A DNA stretch of 64,000 nt from Alicyclobacillus fastidiosus (GTDB lineage Bacteria > Bacillota > Bacilli > Alicyclobacillales > Alicyclobacillaceae), in assembly GCF_026651875.1 (NCBI RefSeq), contig NZ_CP104067.1, forward strand, positions 496,001 through 560,000. The letters run 5' to 3'. Position 1 is the stretch's first letter, and each line of letters opens with the position of its first letter. The notes under the pieces were generated by a model. The model was not told the DNA's origin and ran no database searches. It was given only the letters and a program-made list of their open reading frames with translations. Made by a program: the position numbers and the translations under genes. This document shows positions 1 to 9,728 of the stretch, piece by piece.

Positions 1-1293
1 GCCACCATCGCAGACGTGTATCTTGTCTCAAGATACAACCGTAACTGGGTCATCGGCAGACCCGTCGTTTATGGCATTGTAGATACCTTTTCTCATATGG
101 TGTGTGGGTTACATGTTGGTCTCGAAGGTCCCAGTTGGATTAGTGCAATGGGTGCACTCTACAATGTCGCACAAAACAAGGTTCAATTCTGCAAGGAGTA
201 CGGCATCCAGATTGACGAAGAACATTTTCCAGTTCATCACTTGCCTGAAGCTTTGTTAGCCGATCAGGGCGAGATTGCCAGTAAAATGGCGGAGCCGATG
301 ATTCGCAATCTGAACATCAAAGTGATGACAACGGGTTCCTACAGACCAGAGATGAAGGCAATTGTGGAACGTTTTTTCGAAACTATAAACGGGTACGTAA
401 AGCCCATATTGCCTGGTGGGATTCAACCCGACTTTCAGGAACGTGGTTCCCACGACTATCGATTGGACGCAACCCTTGATCTCCATCAGTTCACCCAGAT
501 CATGATTCGCGCGATCCTGCACCATAACAACCACCATTGGATGAATTCATATCAACGCGATTCGTTAATGATCGAAGACGAAGTGGAACCCATTCCACTG
601 AAACTATGGAACTGGGGGATTCAGAATCGTGCTGGTAAACTTCGCTCAATCTCCGAAGATTTGATGCGCTTGCATCTCATGCCTACTGCTACAGCGAGCA
701 TCACAGCGCGAGGGATTCGATTCAAAGGGATGTTTTACTCCTCTCGGCGAGCTTTGATGGAGCGATGGTTCGAGAAAGCCAGCAATGATGGGAGGAGTAT
801 AAAAACTACTGTATCCTACGACCCTCGAAATCTGAACTACATTTACATCCCGCAGGAGGACGGCAAGGGATTTGAAAAGTGTCACTTACTCGACCATCAA
901 GCCCGTTATCGGGACAAAACACTGGAGGAAATCGAGCATCTCTTTGAGCAAGAGAAGTTCGACCGAAAAGCAAACGAGGATAGGATGCTACAGCGAAAAG
1001 TGGATCTCTTAACTGAGATTGATGACATTATCAAGGACGCGGAACGGATGACAAAACAGGAGCGCAACGCGGGCGAGAGTAAGAGCAAGCGAGTTCGCGA
1101 TATTCGCATCAATCGTCATGTGGAGAAAGCGTTGAATCGCAAGGCAGATGCCTTTGTGTTGGACAAGTCAAAATCACAAAGCGAGGGGCAAGTTGTCTCA
1201 ATGAGTCCAGGGGCTATAGCAGATGAACTCAACCCTGAATTGGCTTTACTAAAGAAAAAGCAGAGGGAGAAACTCGATGGAAGCGACGAATAA
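1..1293 (+). CDS. tnsB: TnsB-like transposase (DDE), 5' end outside window
   Basis: Catalyses transposon end recognition and 3'-strand joining in Tn7-like transposition. The reading frame is open from base 1, so the protein is N-terminally cut by the window edge; the first in-window GTG (position 16) is not the true start. Visible catalytic residues of the retroviral-integrase fold: Asp in ADVYLVS (codon 5), Asp in LADQGE (codon 88) and Glu in AIVERFFETIN (codon 123), giving D-X34-E spacing. After the core comes a Mu-type C-terminal beta-barrel region and a charged, lysine- and arginine-rich tail that would contact TnsC. The stop overlaps the start of tnsC by 17 bases, showing translational coupling. 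Confidence 0.9.
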   Translation, partial: ATIADVYLVSRYNRNWVIGRPVVYGIVDTFSHMVCGLHVGLEGPSWISAMGALYNVAQNKVQFCKEYGIQIDEEHFPVHHLPEALLADQGEIASKMAEPMIRNLNIKVMTTGSYRPEMKAIVERFFETINGYVKPILPGGIQPDFQERGSHDYRLDATLDLHQFTQIMIRAILHHNNHHWMNSYQRDSLMIEDEVEPIPLKLWNWGIQNRAGKLRSISEDLMRLHLMPTATASITARGIRFKGMFYSSRRALMERWFEKASNDGRSIKTTVSYDPRNLNYIYIPQEDGKGFEKCHLLDHQARYRDKTLEEIEHLFEQEKFDRKANEDRMLQRKVDLLTEIDDIIKDAERMTKQERNAGESKSKRVRDIRINRHVEKALNRKADAFVLDKSKSQSEGQVVSMSPGAIADELNPELALLKKKQREKLDGSDE

Positions 1294-2938
1294 GGTTGTT
1301 ATTCCGAATGGTTGTGAAGCCGTCATTGCAGAATATCGAGACCAGGATGTTTTTGATTACAGATACCATCCGTATATTGAAGCACTGCCACCGATTCTGT
1401 CACAGGAGGAAGTCATCGATCAATTAGCCGTCTATCCGCCTTTTGATCCTACCGAACGCCAGTTGGAGACACATATTCGCTTCCACCTGGTACAACGTCT
1501 TTTTCAGTATTTTCAACCCCTGTCTGTGCACCTCGACTTGGAAAGTAGGATTTCACGCCTGATCCGACAGGGGTATGTGTACCGAAACCCAATTCGACCT
1601 GGATTCCTGGAACAAATCGACGGGGCACAAGAATGGATTAGGAGCCGTCATGTAGAGGCAAGCGGAAATCAGGGTTTTCGTTCTCAGTCAGCACTGACGA
1701 TTATCGGACCGAGCGGATTGGGGAAGAGCACAGCCATTAACAGAATACTGTCGCTGTATCCCCAAGTGATTGTTCATTCCGAATATCAGGGTATCCCATA
1801 CAGTGCGTATCAAATAACCTGGCTGAAAATCGATTGTCCTCACGATGGATCAATCAAGGGTTTAACCATAGACTTCTTTCGAAATGTTGATTTGTTGTTG
1901 GGCACGAGATATTACCGCCAATACGGATCTGCACGTTACCCAATTAGTGCACTTCAACCTGCCATGTCTCAGATTTCACGTACATATGGATTGGGTTTGC
2001 TTGTCATTGACGAGATACAACACTTGAGTACCGCCAAGAGCCAGGGAGCGGAGAAAATGTTGAACTACTTCGTCACCCTGGTCAATACCATTGGAATCCC
2101 AGTGGTTCTAATCGGAACTAATAAAGCGGCGGGGGTACTCCAGTCACAGTTTCGACAGGCAAGGCGCGGCAGTGGGCAAGGAGACATGGTTTGGGAGCGA
2201 ATGAAGCAGGATGCAAGTTGGGATTTGTTAATAGAAGGACTTTGGGACTATCAATGGGTTAGAAAACCCGTGACTTTAACACCCGAATTGAGTGCCGAAT
2301 TGTATGATCTCAGCCAGGGGATCGTGGATATTGCGGTCAAGATTTTTGTTATGGCTCAGATCCGTGCCATGTCCTCTGGAAAAGAGACGTTGAGTGCGTC
2401 CTTGTTTCGGCAGGTGGCTAACGAACAACTGCGTTTGGTTCAGCCCATGCTCTCTTCATTACGATCTGGTAACGTGCGTGAACTTGCGAAATACGAAGAT
2501 ATTCAACCCATCGACATCAGTTCCTTCATCGAGCGGGAGTCGTCATCCATCAGGGTGAGCGAGAAGATCAAGGAGCTACAGGTGGCAAAGAAGAAACAAG
2601 TTGAACGTCAGGCAACAAGTGTCGAGAAAGAGTCCATCATCAAGTTGATAGAACTCGAAATATCGCCCGCGACAGCCAAACGACTGGTTAAGAAGGTGAT
2701 GGAGGGAAAGGGAACTCTGACCGTGCCGACCGTTGTCAAAACTGCTTTGGCTCTTCATGCCCAAGGTGCTTCGGATAAAACTGATGAACGGTCTGCGTTG
2801 AAGGGGCAAACTGTCCAGGGAGACATTCGTATTGCTGTTGCAGAGGGCAAGAAAAAGGGACTGAGTGCCTATGAAGTGTTAAAACAGAACGGGATCATTA
2901 AGCCAACTTCCGACGATCCTCTGTTTGTCGTGGGGTGA
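1277..2938 (+). CDS. tnsC: TnsC-like AAA+ ATPase, transposition regulator
   Basis: 553 residues, close to the 555 of Tn7 TnsC and much longer than TniB-type ATPases. Walker A GPSGLGKST is at about 144-152 and Walker B LLVIDEIQHL has its Asp/Glu at 245-246. The family forms ATP-dependent filaments on DNA and passes target information from TniQ/TnsD to the TnsAB transposase. The N-terminal stretch of about 90 residues before the ATPase core would contact the targeting protein, and the lysine-rich C-terminus TnsA/TnsB. The ATG overlaps the end of tnsB, and the 3' end is nearly fused to tniQ, so the three genes form one operon. Confidence 0.92.
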   Translation: MEATNKVVIPNGCEAVIAEYRDQDVFDYRYHPYIEALPPILSQEEVIDQLAVYPPFDPTERQLETHIRFHLVQRLFQYFQPLSVHLDLESRISRLIRQGYVYRNPIRPGFLEQIDGAQEWIRSRHVEASGNQGFRSQSALTIIGPSGLGKSTAINRILSLYPQVIVHSEYQGIPYSAYQITWLKIDCPHDGSIKGLTIDFFRNVDLLLGTRYYRQYGSARYPISALQPAMSQISRTYGLGLLVIDEIQHLSTAKSQGAEKMLNYFVTLVNTIGIPVVLIGTNKAAGVLQSQFRQARRGSGQGDMVWERMKQDASWDLLIEGLWDYQWVRKPVTLTPELSAELYDLSQGIVDIAVKIFVMAQIRAMSSGKETLSASLFRQVANEQLRLVQPMLSSLRSGNVRELAKYEDIQPIDISSFIERESSSIRVSEKIKELQVAKKKQVERQATSVEKESIIKLIELEISPATAKRLVKKVMEGKGTLTVPTVVKTALALHAQGASDKTDERSALKGQTVQGDIRIAVAEGKKKGLSAYEVLKQNGIIKPTSDDPLFVVG

Positions 2939-2942
2939 GAGG

Positions 2943-4862
2943 TTGGTTGCGTTCTTTTTAACACCGTTTTGCGATGAGATTTTCTATAGTGTGTTAGGTC
3001 GGTTTCACCTGAAAAGCGGAAACATCAGTCCAAAAGCAACCATCATGGATTTGTACGGAACCACTACTGTTACCGCCGTCATTGATCTGCCTGCTCATTT
3101 CAACGCTTTGATCGAGCATCTTCCTCTACGTCATCCTTATACAGCCAATGGGTTGATCAAGAAGCACACCCTATACCCGTTTTATAGTGCCTTCCTGCCT
3201 CCAAAACGAGCGAGTCTGGTTTTGGAGTCTATGAAAGGCGATATTGGGCACTCCGTACACGGGCGGCTCGGTATTATGGCAAGTTCAATAAGCACTGATA
3301 AGACGCTCAAATACTGCGGTAAATGTTTTGAAGAGGATAGGATACGTTGGGGAGAGCCGTATTGGCATCGAGTTCATCAAGTATCTGGGGTCTATATATG
3401 TCCGACTCATAGGATTCCGCTGTGCCGAAGTCGATTCTTACCCCTGAATCGACATGAGTTCATCTCTGCCGCTCGCGAAGATTGTCAACAGGACATGCGG
3501 GAGAACAACGGTAACACCGAAGAGCTTTTCATCCAAGATGCCCCATCAGCATGGGACAATGCCGTTTCAAAGATAACCATATTGTTAGAAGATGACGAGT
3601 TGTCCACAAAATATCGAATGCTTGTGGATAATGTGGATAAGTTACTCAACTCCAGCTATCCAAATCGTCCGATGGAATGGTTTGCGAACCACTATGTTGC
3701 GCGGCTGAAGGAGATCGGACTTGCCAATGTCCATGGTCACGTAAGACAAGTGGAGTTTCGACGAGAGTTTCTAAACTATTACGGGGAACCATTTCTGGAG
3801 GTTATGCAATCTTCCGTTTCAGATCGAGAGGACAACTGGCTGAACGCCATAGTGCGAAAGCATCGTAAGACGTTTCATCCAATACGACATTTGCTCCTGA
3901 TGCAGTTTCTCGGAATCAGTTTGGATGACCTCTTCGTAAAAGAGCCAGTGTATCAGCCTTTTGGCTCATCCCCGTGGCTTTGTTTAAATCCAGCCGCCGA
4001 CCATTATCAGCAACCTGTTGTTGAGGATTTGTCGATTCGTTACGACAGCAAGATAAAGAGCCCGATTGGAACTTTTTCGTGTTCGTGCGGGTTTGTCTAT
4101 GCGCGGAAGGGACCAGACACTGAAGCGGATGACAAGTACAGGAGCGGTAGGATAAAGGCTCTGGGTGTGGTGTGGGAGCATAAACTCAGTGAACTCTTAA
4201 AAGAAGACTTGAGCTTACGGGAGATTGCTCGAAGACTGCATGTCGATGTCAACACGGTAAAGAAGTATGCTGATCTTGCACAGCAAACCCGTCTGACAAA
4301 ATCACCTGCTGTCCCCGATGACCTTCGGGAGCGTCGGCGGCAAGCTTGGATCGAATTGATGAGACAGAACGAGCAGAAGTCACGAACTAAACTTAGGCAC
4401 ATGAACAAGGCGTTGTACACATGGCTTTATCGCAATGATAAGAGTTGGTTGATAGAACATTCGCCGAAACCAAAACGGGTAATCACGACAAATTCGCGGG
4501 TTGACTGGGGCAAGCGAGACGAGGAAATTCTTGCTTTGGTACGGACTGAAGTGACGAGGATACTCACATCGGAAGATAAGCCAGAGCGGATTTCAATTAG
4601 CAGGATAGGGAAACGAATCGGCTATTTGTCCCTGCTGGAAAAGCGTTTGAACAAGATGCCGCAGACGAAATTCTACTTGGTGTCGGTGAAGGAAACTGTT
4701 GAGGATTTTCAGTTACGGCGAATCAAGTGGGCGATTCGGGAGATTGAGCGAGAAGGACAGGATTTGCAGTGGTGGAGGATAGTCAGAAAAGCTGGAATTC
4801 GGGGAGAGGCGGCAGAGAAGATAAGGCTGTATCATGAAGGGGAGAACACGCTTGGAAGGTAG
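2943..4862 (+). CDS. tnsD: TniQ/TnsD family target-site selection protein
   Basis: About 640 residues. The N-terminus reads VAFFLTPFCDEIFYSVLGRFH, the usual TniQ opening, so TTG at 2943 is chosen as start, with a GGGGTGAG ribosome site at 2932-2939 that overlaps the end of tnsC; an earlier TTG at 2925 lacks a proper site. A C-x2-C...C-x2-H zinc cluster (YCGKC with Cys near residue 125, then YICPTH) is typical of TniQ. The long C-terminal region contains a helix-turn-helix-like segment (SLREIARRLHVDVNTVKKYA) and resembles full-length TnsD proteins that bind a chromosomal attachment site, rather than the short TniQ of CRISPR-associated transposons. The target gene is not identifiable from this window. 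Confidence 0.87.
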   Translation: MVAFFLTPFCDEIFYSVLGRFHLKSGNISPKATIMDLYGTTTVTAVIDLPAHFNALIEHLPLRHPYTANGLIKKHTLYPFYSAFLPPKRASLVLESMKGDIGHSVHGRLGIMASSISTDKTLKYCGKCFEEDRIRWGEPYWHRVHQVSGVYICPTHRIPLCRSRFLPLNRHEFISAAREDCQQDMRENNGNTEELFIQDAPSAWDNAVSKITILLEDDELSTKYRMLVDNVDKLLNSSYPNRPMEWFANHYVARLKEIGLANVHGHVRQVEFRREFLNYYGEPFLEVMQSSVSDREDNWLNAIVRKHRKTFHPIRHLLLMQFLGISLDDLFVKEPVYQPFGSSPWLCLNPAADHYQQPVVEDLSIRYDSKIKSPIGTFSCSCGFVYARKGPDTEADDKYRSGRIKALGVVWEHKLSELLKEDLSLREIARRLHVDVNTVKKYADLAQQTRLTKSPAVPDDLRERRRQAWIELMRQNEQKSRTKLRHMNKALYTWLYRNDKSWLIEHSPKPKRVITTNSRVDWGKRDEEILALVRTEVTRILTSEDKPERISISRIGKRIGYLSLLEKRLNKMPQTKFYLVSVKETVEDFQLRRIKWAIREIEREGQDLQWWRIVRKAGIRGEAAEKIRLYHEGENTLGR

Positions 4863-4890
4863 CTAACGTCAAGAGATTTGAGGTGGTAGT

Positions 4891-5589
4891 GTGATCCAGT
4901 ATTCTGTCTCTCAAATAGAAGAAGAAATCGAGAGAATTGCTAACGAGATGATTTATTGCAATCATCAATGTAGTGGTGAGGACATTGTATGTAACCTTTC
5001 CACAGGACAAATTCCGAGATGTCTCTACTTTGAACACGAAAACAGGAATTCTAATTCACCTGGCATAGTTGTAATCGGTATGAACCCTGGTTGGTCTGAC
5101 GTAGATGAGCAGGATGACTACAAAAAATGGCTTAGTCAGAAGGCACTATCTTACAAGAATTTGCTAAATCGATTTGAAAGTGAAGGGTTTGGAGAAGTGG
5201 GGAAATTCTATCCTCCGATTCGAACCATTCTAAAGCACCTACAACTGGACGGACCGATTCTGTGGACAGAAGTTGCTAAATGCGAAAGTCAGAAGAGAGA
5301 CGAAAAGACTAAGGTGCCATTGAAACGAAGAACAACATCGATATGTTCTCGATTGTATTTATCAAGGGAAATTCAGGTTATCCCCGAAGACTGGCTGTTT
5401 TTAGCGGTAGGGTTAGATGCATATGAGACAGTCCTACCACTTTCCCCTCGAAATCCACTCATTGGATGCTATCATCCAAACCATCGGAAGAAGGGGCAGA
5501 AACTTCAAACAAAAATCAAGAACAATCCGTCTTTGTATGTTTCAAAGTTAAGTTCAATGCAATCAGGTGATTTTTGCTTTTGGGATTGA
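4891..5589 (+). CDS. Uracil-DNA glycosylase superfamily protein, transposon cargo
   Basis: 232 residues; GTG start behind GAGGTGGTAG. The fold is indicated by motif I IGMNPGWSD (about residues 61-70, GxxPG type), a mid-protein WTEVAKCE that matches the T-N/E-x-V-K-C segment of UDG families, and a late GCYHPNHR that corresponds to the HPS/HPA loop. Families with this fold remove uracil or related bases from DNA, but several UDG-fold proteins are non-catalytic or serve in antiviral systems. It is the first gene of the cargo operon, 28 bases after tniQ, and only 34 bases before the next gene. Its substrate is unknown. Base composition is AT-richer than the flanking chromosome, which fits imported cargo. 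Confidence 0.7.
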   Translation: MIQYSVSQIEEEIERIANEMIYCNHQCSGEDIVCNLSTGQIPRCLYFEHENRNSNSPGIVVIGMNPGWSDVDEQDDYKKWLSQKALSYKNLLNRFESEGFGEVGKFYPPIRTILKHLQLDGPILWTEVAKCESQKRDEKTKVPLKRRTTSICSRLYLSREIQVIPEDWLFLAVGLDAYETVLPLSPRNPLIGCYHPNHRKKGQKLQTKIKNNPSLYVSKLSSMQSGDFCFWD

Positions 5590-5622
5590 TCCAGGAGTAA
5601 TGAATTCGCTGTCGTTTGGGGG

Positions 5623-6537
5623 ATGGGCATGAGCATGAGCAATACGGAAAAACCCAAGTATGTGATAACCGTAAACGACGATCAGGATCTACTTAATCCT
5701 GCGTCATATCACATTGAACCAGTGCAAGTGCTTCAGCGGAGTGAAGTTGAGTCAACGGTAATTTCCGATACACTCGGAGAATTTAGGGTAAAGACGGAGA
5801 ATATTTACGAAAACGAAATTGAAGCTCAAAAACGTTGCTACTTAGTTGCAAATGACGTAAGCCGAAAGCGTACGGCGAGAATTATTGCTGAAGGGGATCT
5901 GCCAGCACATATTCTTCCAAACTTCGACCCATTCATCACCACCAACCCGCTCCGCGTGCTGGAACGTAATACAGCGGTAATGATTCAAACTAATACGGTA
6001 ACATCAACCGCGAACGTGCAAAAGGTGATACAAATAATGGCGATGACAGTTGAAGATATTAACATGATGATGATGCTTTGCAATTTAATGACCTTTGTTA
6101 ACGACTACGCGAAGAAGCTACTCGGCAAATACATTATCGTTGAATTGTCGAGCCTGTTCATTTTGTTCAATGGGGGCAGTGATGTCAAAGGTCTAAAGGA
6201 CTTCAACACGGACTATGCCAATCAAGAATATCGCCAGCTTCTTAGCACGATACGTAATCTCGAAAAGACGTGCTCGTTTAGGCTTATAAGAGATAAGGTT
6301 GCGGCTCATAAAGACAGCAATTTGGATATGCAAGGGTACATAAGCATCTGGAACCGAATCACATATAAATCAATTGATGCCTATAAAAGAGCACTGTACG
6401 ATCATTTGGACAAGGTGTTACAGAAATATTACCCTCATGAATATGTTGATTATTTCAAAATGAATTATTCTACCCTTAATGGACTAATGATGACCGCAAA
6501 GGAGGGCTACGAATCGTTTGGTGACTATGAAGTTTAG
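5623..6537 (+). CDS. Uncharacterised cargo protein with HEPN-like Rx5H motif
   Basis: 304 residues, no family recognised with certainty. Three ATGs lie at 5623, 5629 and 5635; a GGGGGA site at about 5617-5622 best serves 5629 or 5635. The N-terminal half is beta-rich, the C-terminal half helical. Residues in the C-terminal third read FRLIRDKVAAHKDS: the R-D-x4-H pattern surrounded by helices is the signature of HEPN ribonuclease domains, common in toxin, abortive infection and CRISPR effector proteins. The HEPN reading is an inference from this motif. The gene overlaps the GTG of an alternative start of the next gene and is clearly co-transcribed with it. Confidence 0.6.
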   Translation: MGMSMSNTEKPKYVITVNDDQDLLNPASYHIEPVQVLQRSEVESTVISDTLGEFRVKTENIYENEIEAQKRCYLVANDVSRKRTARIIAEGDLPAHILPNFDPFITTNPLRVLERNTAVMIQTNTVTSTANVQKVIQIMAMTVEDINMMMMLCNLMTFVNDYAKKLLGKYIIVELSSLFILFNGGSDVKGLKDFNTDYANQEYRQLLSTIRNLEKTCSFRLIRDKVAAHKDSNLDMQGYISIWNRITYKSIDAYKRALYDHLDKVLQKYYPHEYVDYFKMNYSTLNGLMMTAKEGYESFGDYEV

Positions 6538-6566
6538 TGAAATCAGTACACGTAGGGGGAATTCCC

Positions 6567-7481
6567 ATGGATTTAGATATATTAGTATCGACCATAATTA
6601 CCGCTACTGCGGCATTGGTTGCCATTATCGGCGGATTCCTGGTCAGTAGAGTAATAGCTATTTCAAGTGAACGAGGCGGAATTGAAAGACGTTTGAGAGA
6701 AATAAACAATGATTTGTCAGCCAAGGAAGCAATGCTCAAACGAGTCGAACTTACGTTGTTGGAACAAGATGTAGAGGACTTCATCAGAGATAATCACGAG
6801 AAGATATTGTTAGAAGAAAAGTCGCTGGATGAGCTTCTTGCTGACGACAAAAACCGTTATTATCCGTCTGCAGAAGAATTGAAGCCTTATATTGACGAAT
6901 TGAAGCAGATACAAGAAGAACTTATGGACCTGATACAGTCCAGCGAAGATGATATAACTTCATTAACCTTCGATGAATTTGCGTCAGGTGTCTCCTTCAA
7001 GTTGTCTCACCGAAAAGAATGGTATGAACTCACCTATAACACCTTAAAGAAGCTGTCAGCCAAGCGAGAAAACACACTGGCATCTGTATTTTCGTATCCA
7101 TTACCTTTAGATATTCCAGTTATCAGCAATGCGAGGATACAGACTTATCGAGAAAAGGTAAAGGAGCGAGATAGACTACGCGATGAGGTTCATATATTGA
7201 AAATGCAGAAGGATGGACAGATTAAGATCCTTGGAGACTACGGCAAACCAATAGGGCTATGGAGCGGTTTATTTGTATTGATCTACTCGTGCATAGTTGG
7301 AATAGGGTACCCCAGCATCTACCTACCCTGTCCGAAAAATGTATACAATGATACCTTCATAAAATGGCTTTTAATTGGATTATTTTTCAGCGAACTAATT
7401 GCATTGTTTATATATTTGATATTCGCTTTGTATCGGCTTACCAAGAGCAAAGAGGAGTACGAATGCAGTTCATTCCAATAG
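6567..7481 (+). CDS. Membrane protein with coiled coil, transposon cargo
   Basis: 304 residues from ATG 6567, preferred because GTAGGGGGA lies 7-8 bases before it; a longer GTG start at 6537 overlaps the previous stop but has no such site. Seen: one N-terminal membrane segment (about residues 3-27, DILVSTIITATAALVAIIGG), a charged coiled coil rich in Glu/Arg/Lys (about 30-60 and again near 190-215), and two C-terminal membrane segments (about 235-258 and 268-295). The bulk between them is predicted cytosolic. No enzymatic motif is visible. In a putative defence cassette such a protein could be a membrane effector or an anchor for the nuclease, but that is inference. Confidence 0.65.
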   Translation: MDLDILVSTIITATAALVAIIGGFLVSRVIAISSERGGIERRLREINNDLSAKEAMLKRVELTLLEQDVEDFIRDNHEKILLEEKSLDELLADDKNRYYPSAEELKPYIDELKQIQEELMDLIQSSEDDITSLTFDEFASGVSFKLSHRKEWYELTYNTLKKLSAKRENTLASVFSYPLPLDIPVISNARIQTYREKVKERDRLRDEVHILKMQKDGQIKILGDYGKPIGLWSGLFVLIYSCIVGIGYPSIYLPCPKNVYNDTFIKWLLIGLFFSELIALFIYLIFALYRLTKSKEEYECSSFQ

Positions 7482-7544
7482 GTAAGAAATGCGGACGTTT
7501 GCTTTTTCATGGAAGTAGGATTCAACTTGACTGGAAAGGTGAAA

Positions 7545-9659
7545 ATGGACATAAAGAAACTGGCTGAAACAATCGACCGTATCGCAACGCACGCTGAATG
7601 TCGCTTGAATATGCATCAAGGTTCCGTAGATTTGGACCAAATTTACGAATTCTTTCGCGTGAAACCTGCGAATGAAAACATACGAACTACCAAAGAGGTT
7701 TTAGATGTCGTTGAGCAGAGACTTCAACGACGGATCAAACATATTGATGCAATTGAGTTGCGTCAAGTGATTGATGAATTAAAGAAATACTATCTGTACC
7801 GCCATATTAAGGTTGGGGATGACGTTCGTACCATTTGGAATTATATCGAGAGATTTAGTGAATATGTTCGTCCTAATCCAGAAGATACACGTAACAAGGG
7901 GAATCCGATATCTGACGTGACCCTGACGAAGATCATAATTCTGACTGTATGGATTACACGGTTAGGGCATAACTACGATCGCTTCGAACATAGCCAACGG
8001 TTACACCCAGAACTCTGGCGATATGCATACACTGTCTTGTATGTTGAGGATCATGTCAAAGAAGCACTGATCGAGAACGGGATTTTGCAAAATCGAGAAG
8101 AAGTTGCTTTGATTCTGTTCGCGCGTATCGAGTCAAGAGTTCTACAATATGGATCTGTAAGGTTCCTTGATCATATGTTGTCGGAGTATAAGAGTACATT
8201 TGACGCGGAAACAGATTTGTTTGCCCCAACGCAAAAAGTAACCCGAAAGTTTCTCTATCACCTTGCGATCAAAATGGCTACCACAACTGATGCTCCAGTA
8301 GGAAAGGGATATCCTGAGACAATTGGGGTAATCGAGAATATAGCATCCGTCCTCCTGAATTTATATGACTTTCGCATTGATAACCAGTTTCAATTGATGT
8401 TTCTTAACGAGCCAATACCGTACTTTCAAAAGAGTGTTTTTCATGATGCCTTATACAAAGATTTTCAGTATCCCCCAGAGAGTACTCTGGTGATGTTGGA
8501 TTCAATATTGGATTCATATCAGGACAAGATCGAGGCTATTGTCGGTATTGATAAGCAGTCGTTTATGATTATTTCGCGTGAAATTATTGCGATGGCGATT
8601 CAATATTTGAAGTCTCCAGGAGCGTTACCGAGGTTAGCGGGAGATGAACTGTGTAAGCGACTGAGAAAAAAGGTTCAGCGGGACGTGGTGATAGCCTATT
8701 TGACAATGCTATCTACTACCAAGTGCCTAAACAAAGAGTTCAACCATCCATTTGCTATTGAAGGAATAGATGATGACTCTGAATGGTTGATACATGTCCC
8801 CAATACTGAGTTTGAGTATTTCATGCCCCTTCCGTCAATCGATTGTTTTGGACTTTACGATAAGATAAAGGAACTTTTAGGACATCCACGGAGTTGGGGC
8901 GAAGCATTCGAACGATTTATACAGGAGTGGATGACAAAACAATTAGGGGAGCCTGTACATTCTGGTAAATATGTCTTTCAGGGGCAACCAGCCGAGTCGG
9001 ACGGTGTTGCGGTCGTTGGAAATCACACTGTAGTTTTAGAAAGTAAAACCAAGCCGCTAACTCGTAAAGCTCGTTCAGGGCATATTGGGAAACTATTGCT
9101 TGACTTGGGTGGAGCGTTCATCGATAGTCAGATGCAGGCATTCCGAACTGAGTATGTTATGCGTGAGGGTTTGTTAGAACTCTACGATCAGAATAGTAAC
9201 AATAAGGAAATGGTTCAAGGGAAATGTAAGCCAATTGCAGAGATCACGGCTCCTGATAATGCCGTCTACACTCGTATATCCTGTACACCGTTTCATTTCG
9301 GGGTATTTACCGAAAACACTGTATGCCACAATGTTTTTCAAGCATTAGTACGTTATTCATTTGGAACTACGGACGAGGACTTAAAAGACCAGTTTGTAAA
9401 GTTTGAGAAAAAACGCCAGTCCTTGTTAGCCCTCTTTGAAAAACTTAAAAAAGCGTACAATGCCCGACCAGATAATGAGCTTTTGGACATGACACACCGA
9501 TCCTATTTTTTGTCATTTGGATTGCTGTACATGCTTACCAGTCCTGAAACGTCTTCAAGGAGTGCCTCCGAAAGACTACTGTCATTCGGAAGTATCCAAT
9601 CAGGAGACTACAATTCATATTCCATTTTGAAGTTCATTTTACGTCCGCAGGTTGGATAA
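7545..9659 (+). CDS. Large PD-(D/E)XK nuclease-like cargo protein
   Basis: 704 residues from ATG 7545, which has AAAGGTG four to five bases upstream; an ATG at 7509 has no ribosome site. Residues 1-about 440 are mostly helical and unrecognised. Near the C-terminus FERFIQEW is followed by ESDGVAVV (Asp 486) and VVLESKTK (Glu 499, Lys 501), i.e. D-x12-E-x-K, the catalytic pattern of restriction-endonuclease-like nucleases, with a following Q in a helix (SQMQAFRTE). This suggests a DNA or RNA cleaving domain tethered to a long sensor or helical scaffold. It is the last gene of the cargo operon and ends about 70 bases before the transposon end repeats. Function is inferred; no named family is assigned. 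Confidence 0.65.
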   Translation: MDIKKLAETIDRIATHAECRLNMHQGSVDLDQIYEFFRVKPANENIRTTKEVLDVVEQRLQRRIKHIDAIELRQVIDELKKYYLYRHIKVGDDVRTIWNYIERFSEYVRPNPEDTRNKGNPISDVTLTKIIILTVWITRLGHNYDRFEHSQRLHPELWRYAYTVLYVEDHVKEALIENGILQNREEVALILFARIESRVLQYGSVRFLDHMLSEYKSTFDAETDLFAPTQKVTRKFLYHLAIKMATTTDAPVGKGYPETIGVIENIASVLLNLYDFRIDNQFQLMFLNEPIPYFQKSVFHDALYKDFQYPPESTLVMLDSILDSYQDKIEAIVGIDKQSFMIISREIIAMAIQYLKSPGALPRLAGDELCKRLRKKVQRDVVIAYLTMLSTTKCLNKEFNHPFAIEGIDDDSEWLIHVPNTEFEYFMPLPSIDCFGLYDKIKELLGHPRSWGEAFERFIQEWMTKQLGEPVHSGKYVFQGQPAESDGVAVVGNHTVVLESKTKPLTRKARSGHIGKLLLDLGGAFIDSQMQAFRTEYVMREGLLELYDQNSNNKEMVQGKCKPIAEITAPDNAVYTRISCTPFHFGVFTENTVCHNVFQALVRYSFGTTDEDLKDQFVKFEKKRQSLLALFEKLKKAYNARPDNELLDMTHRSYFLSFGLLYMLTSPETSSRSASERLLSFGSIQSGDYNSYSILKFILRPQVG

Positions 9660-9728
9660 ACGAGGCTAAAAGCTTGATGGGGAAGACATCTCTCCCCTTC
9701 TCCCATCTTCCCTGCTTCTATATCTTCG

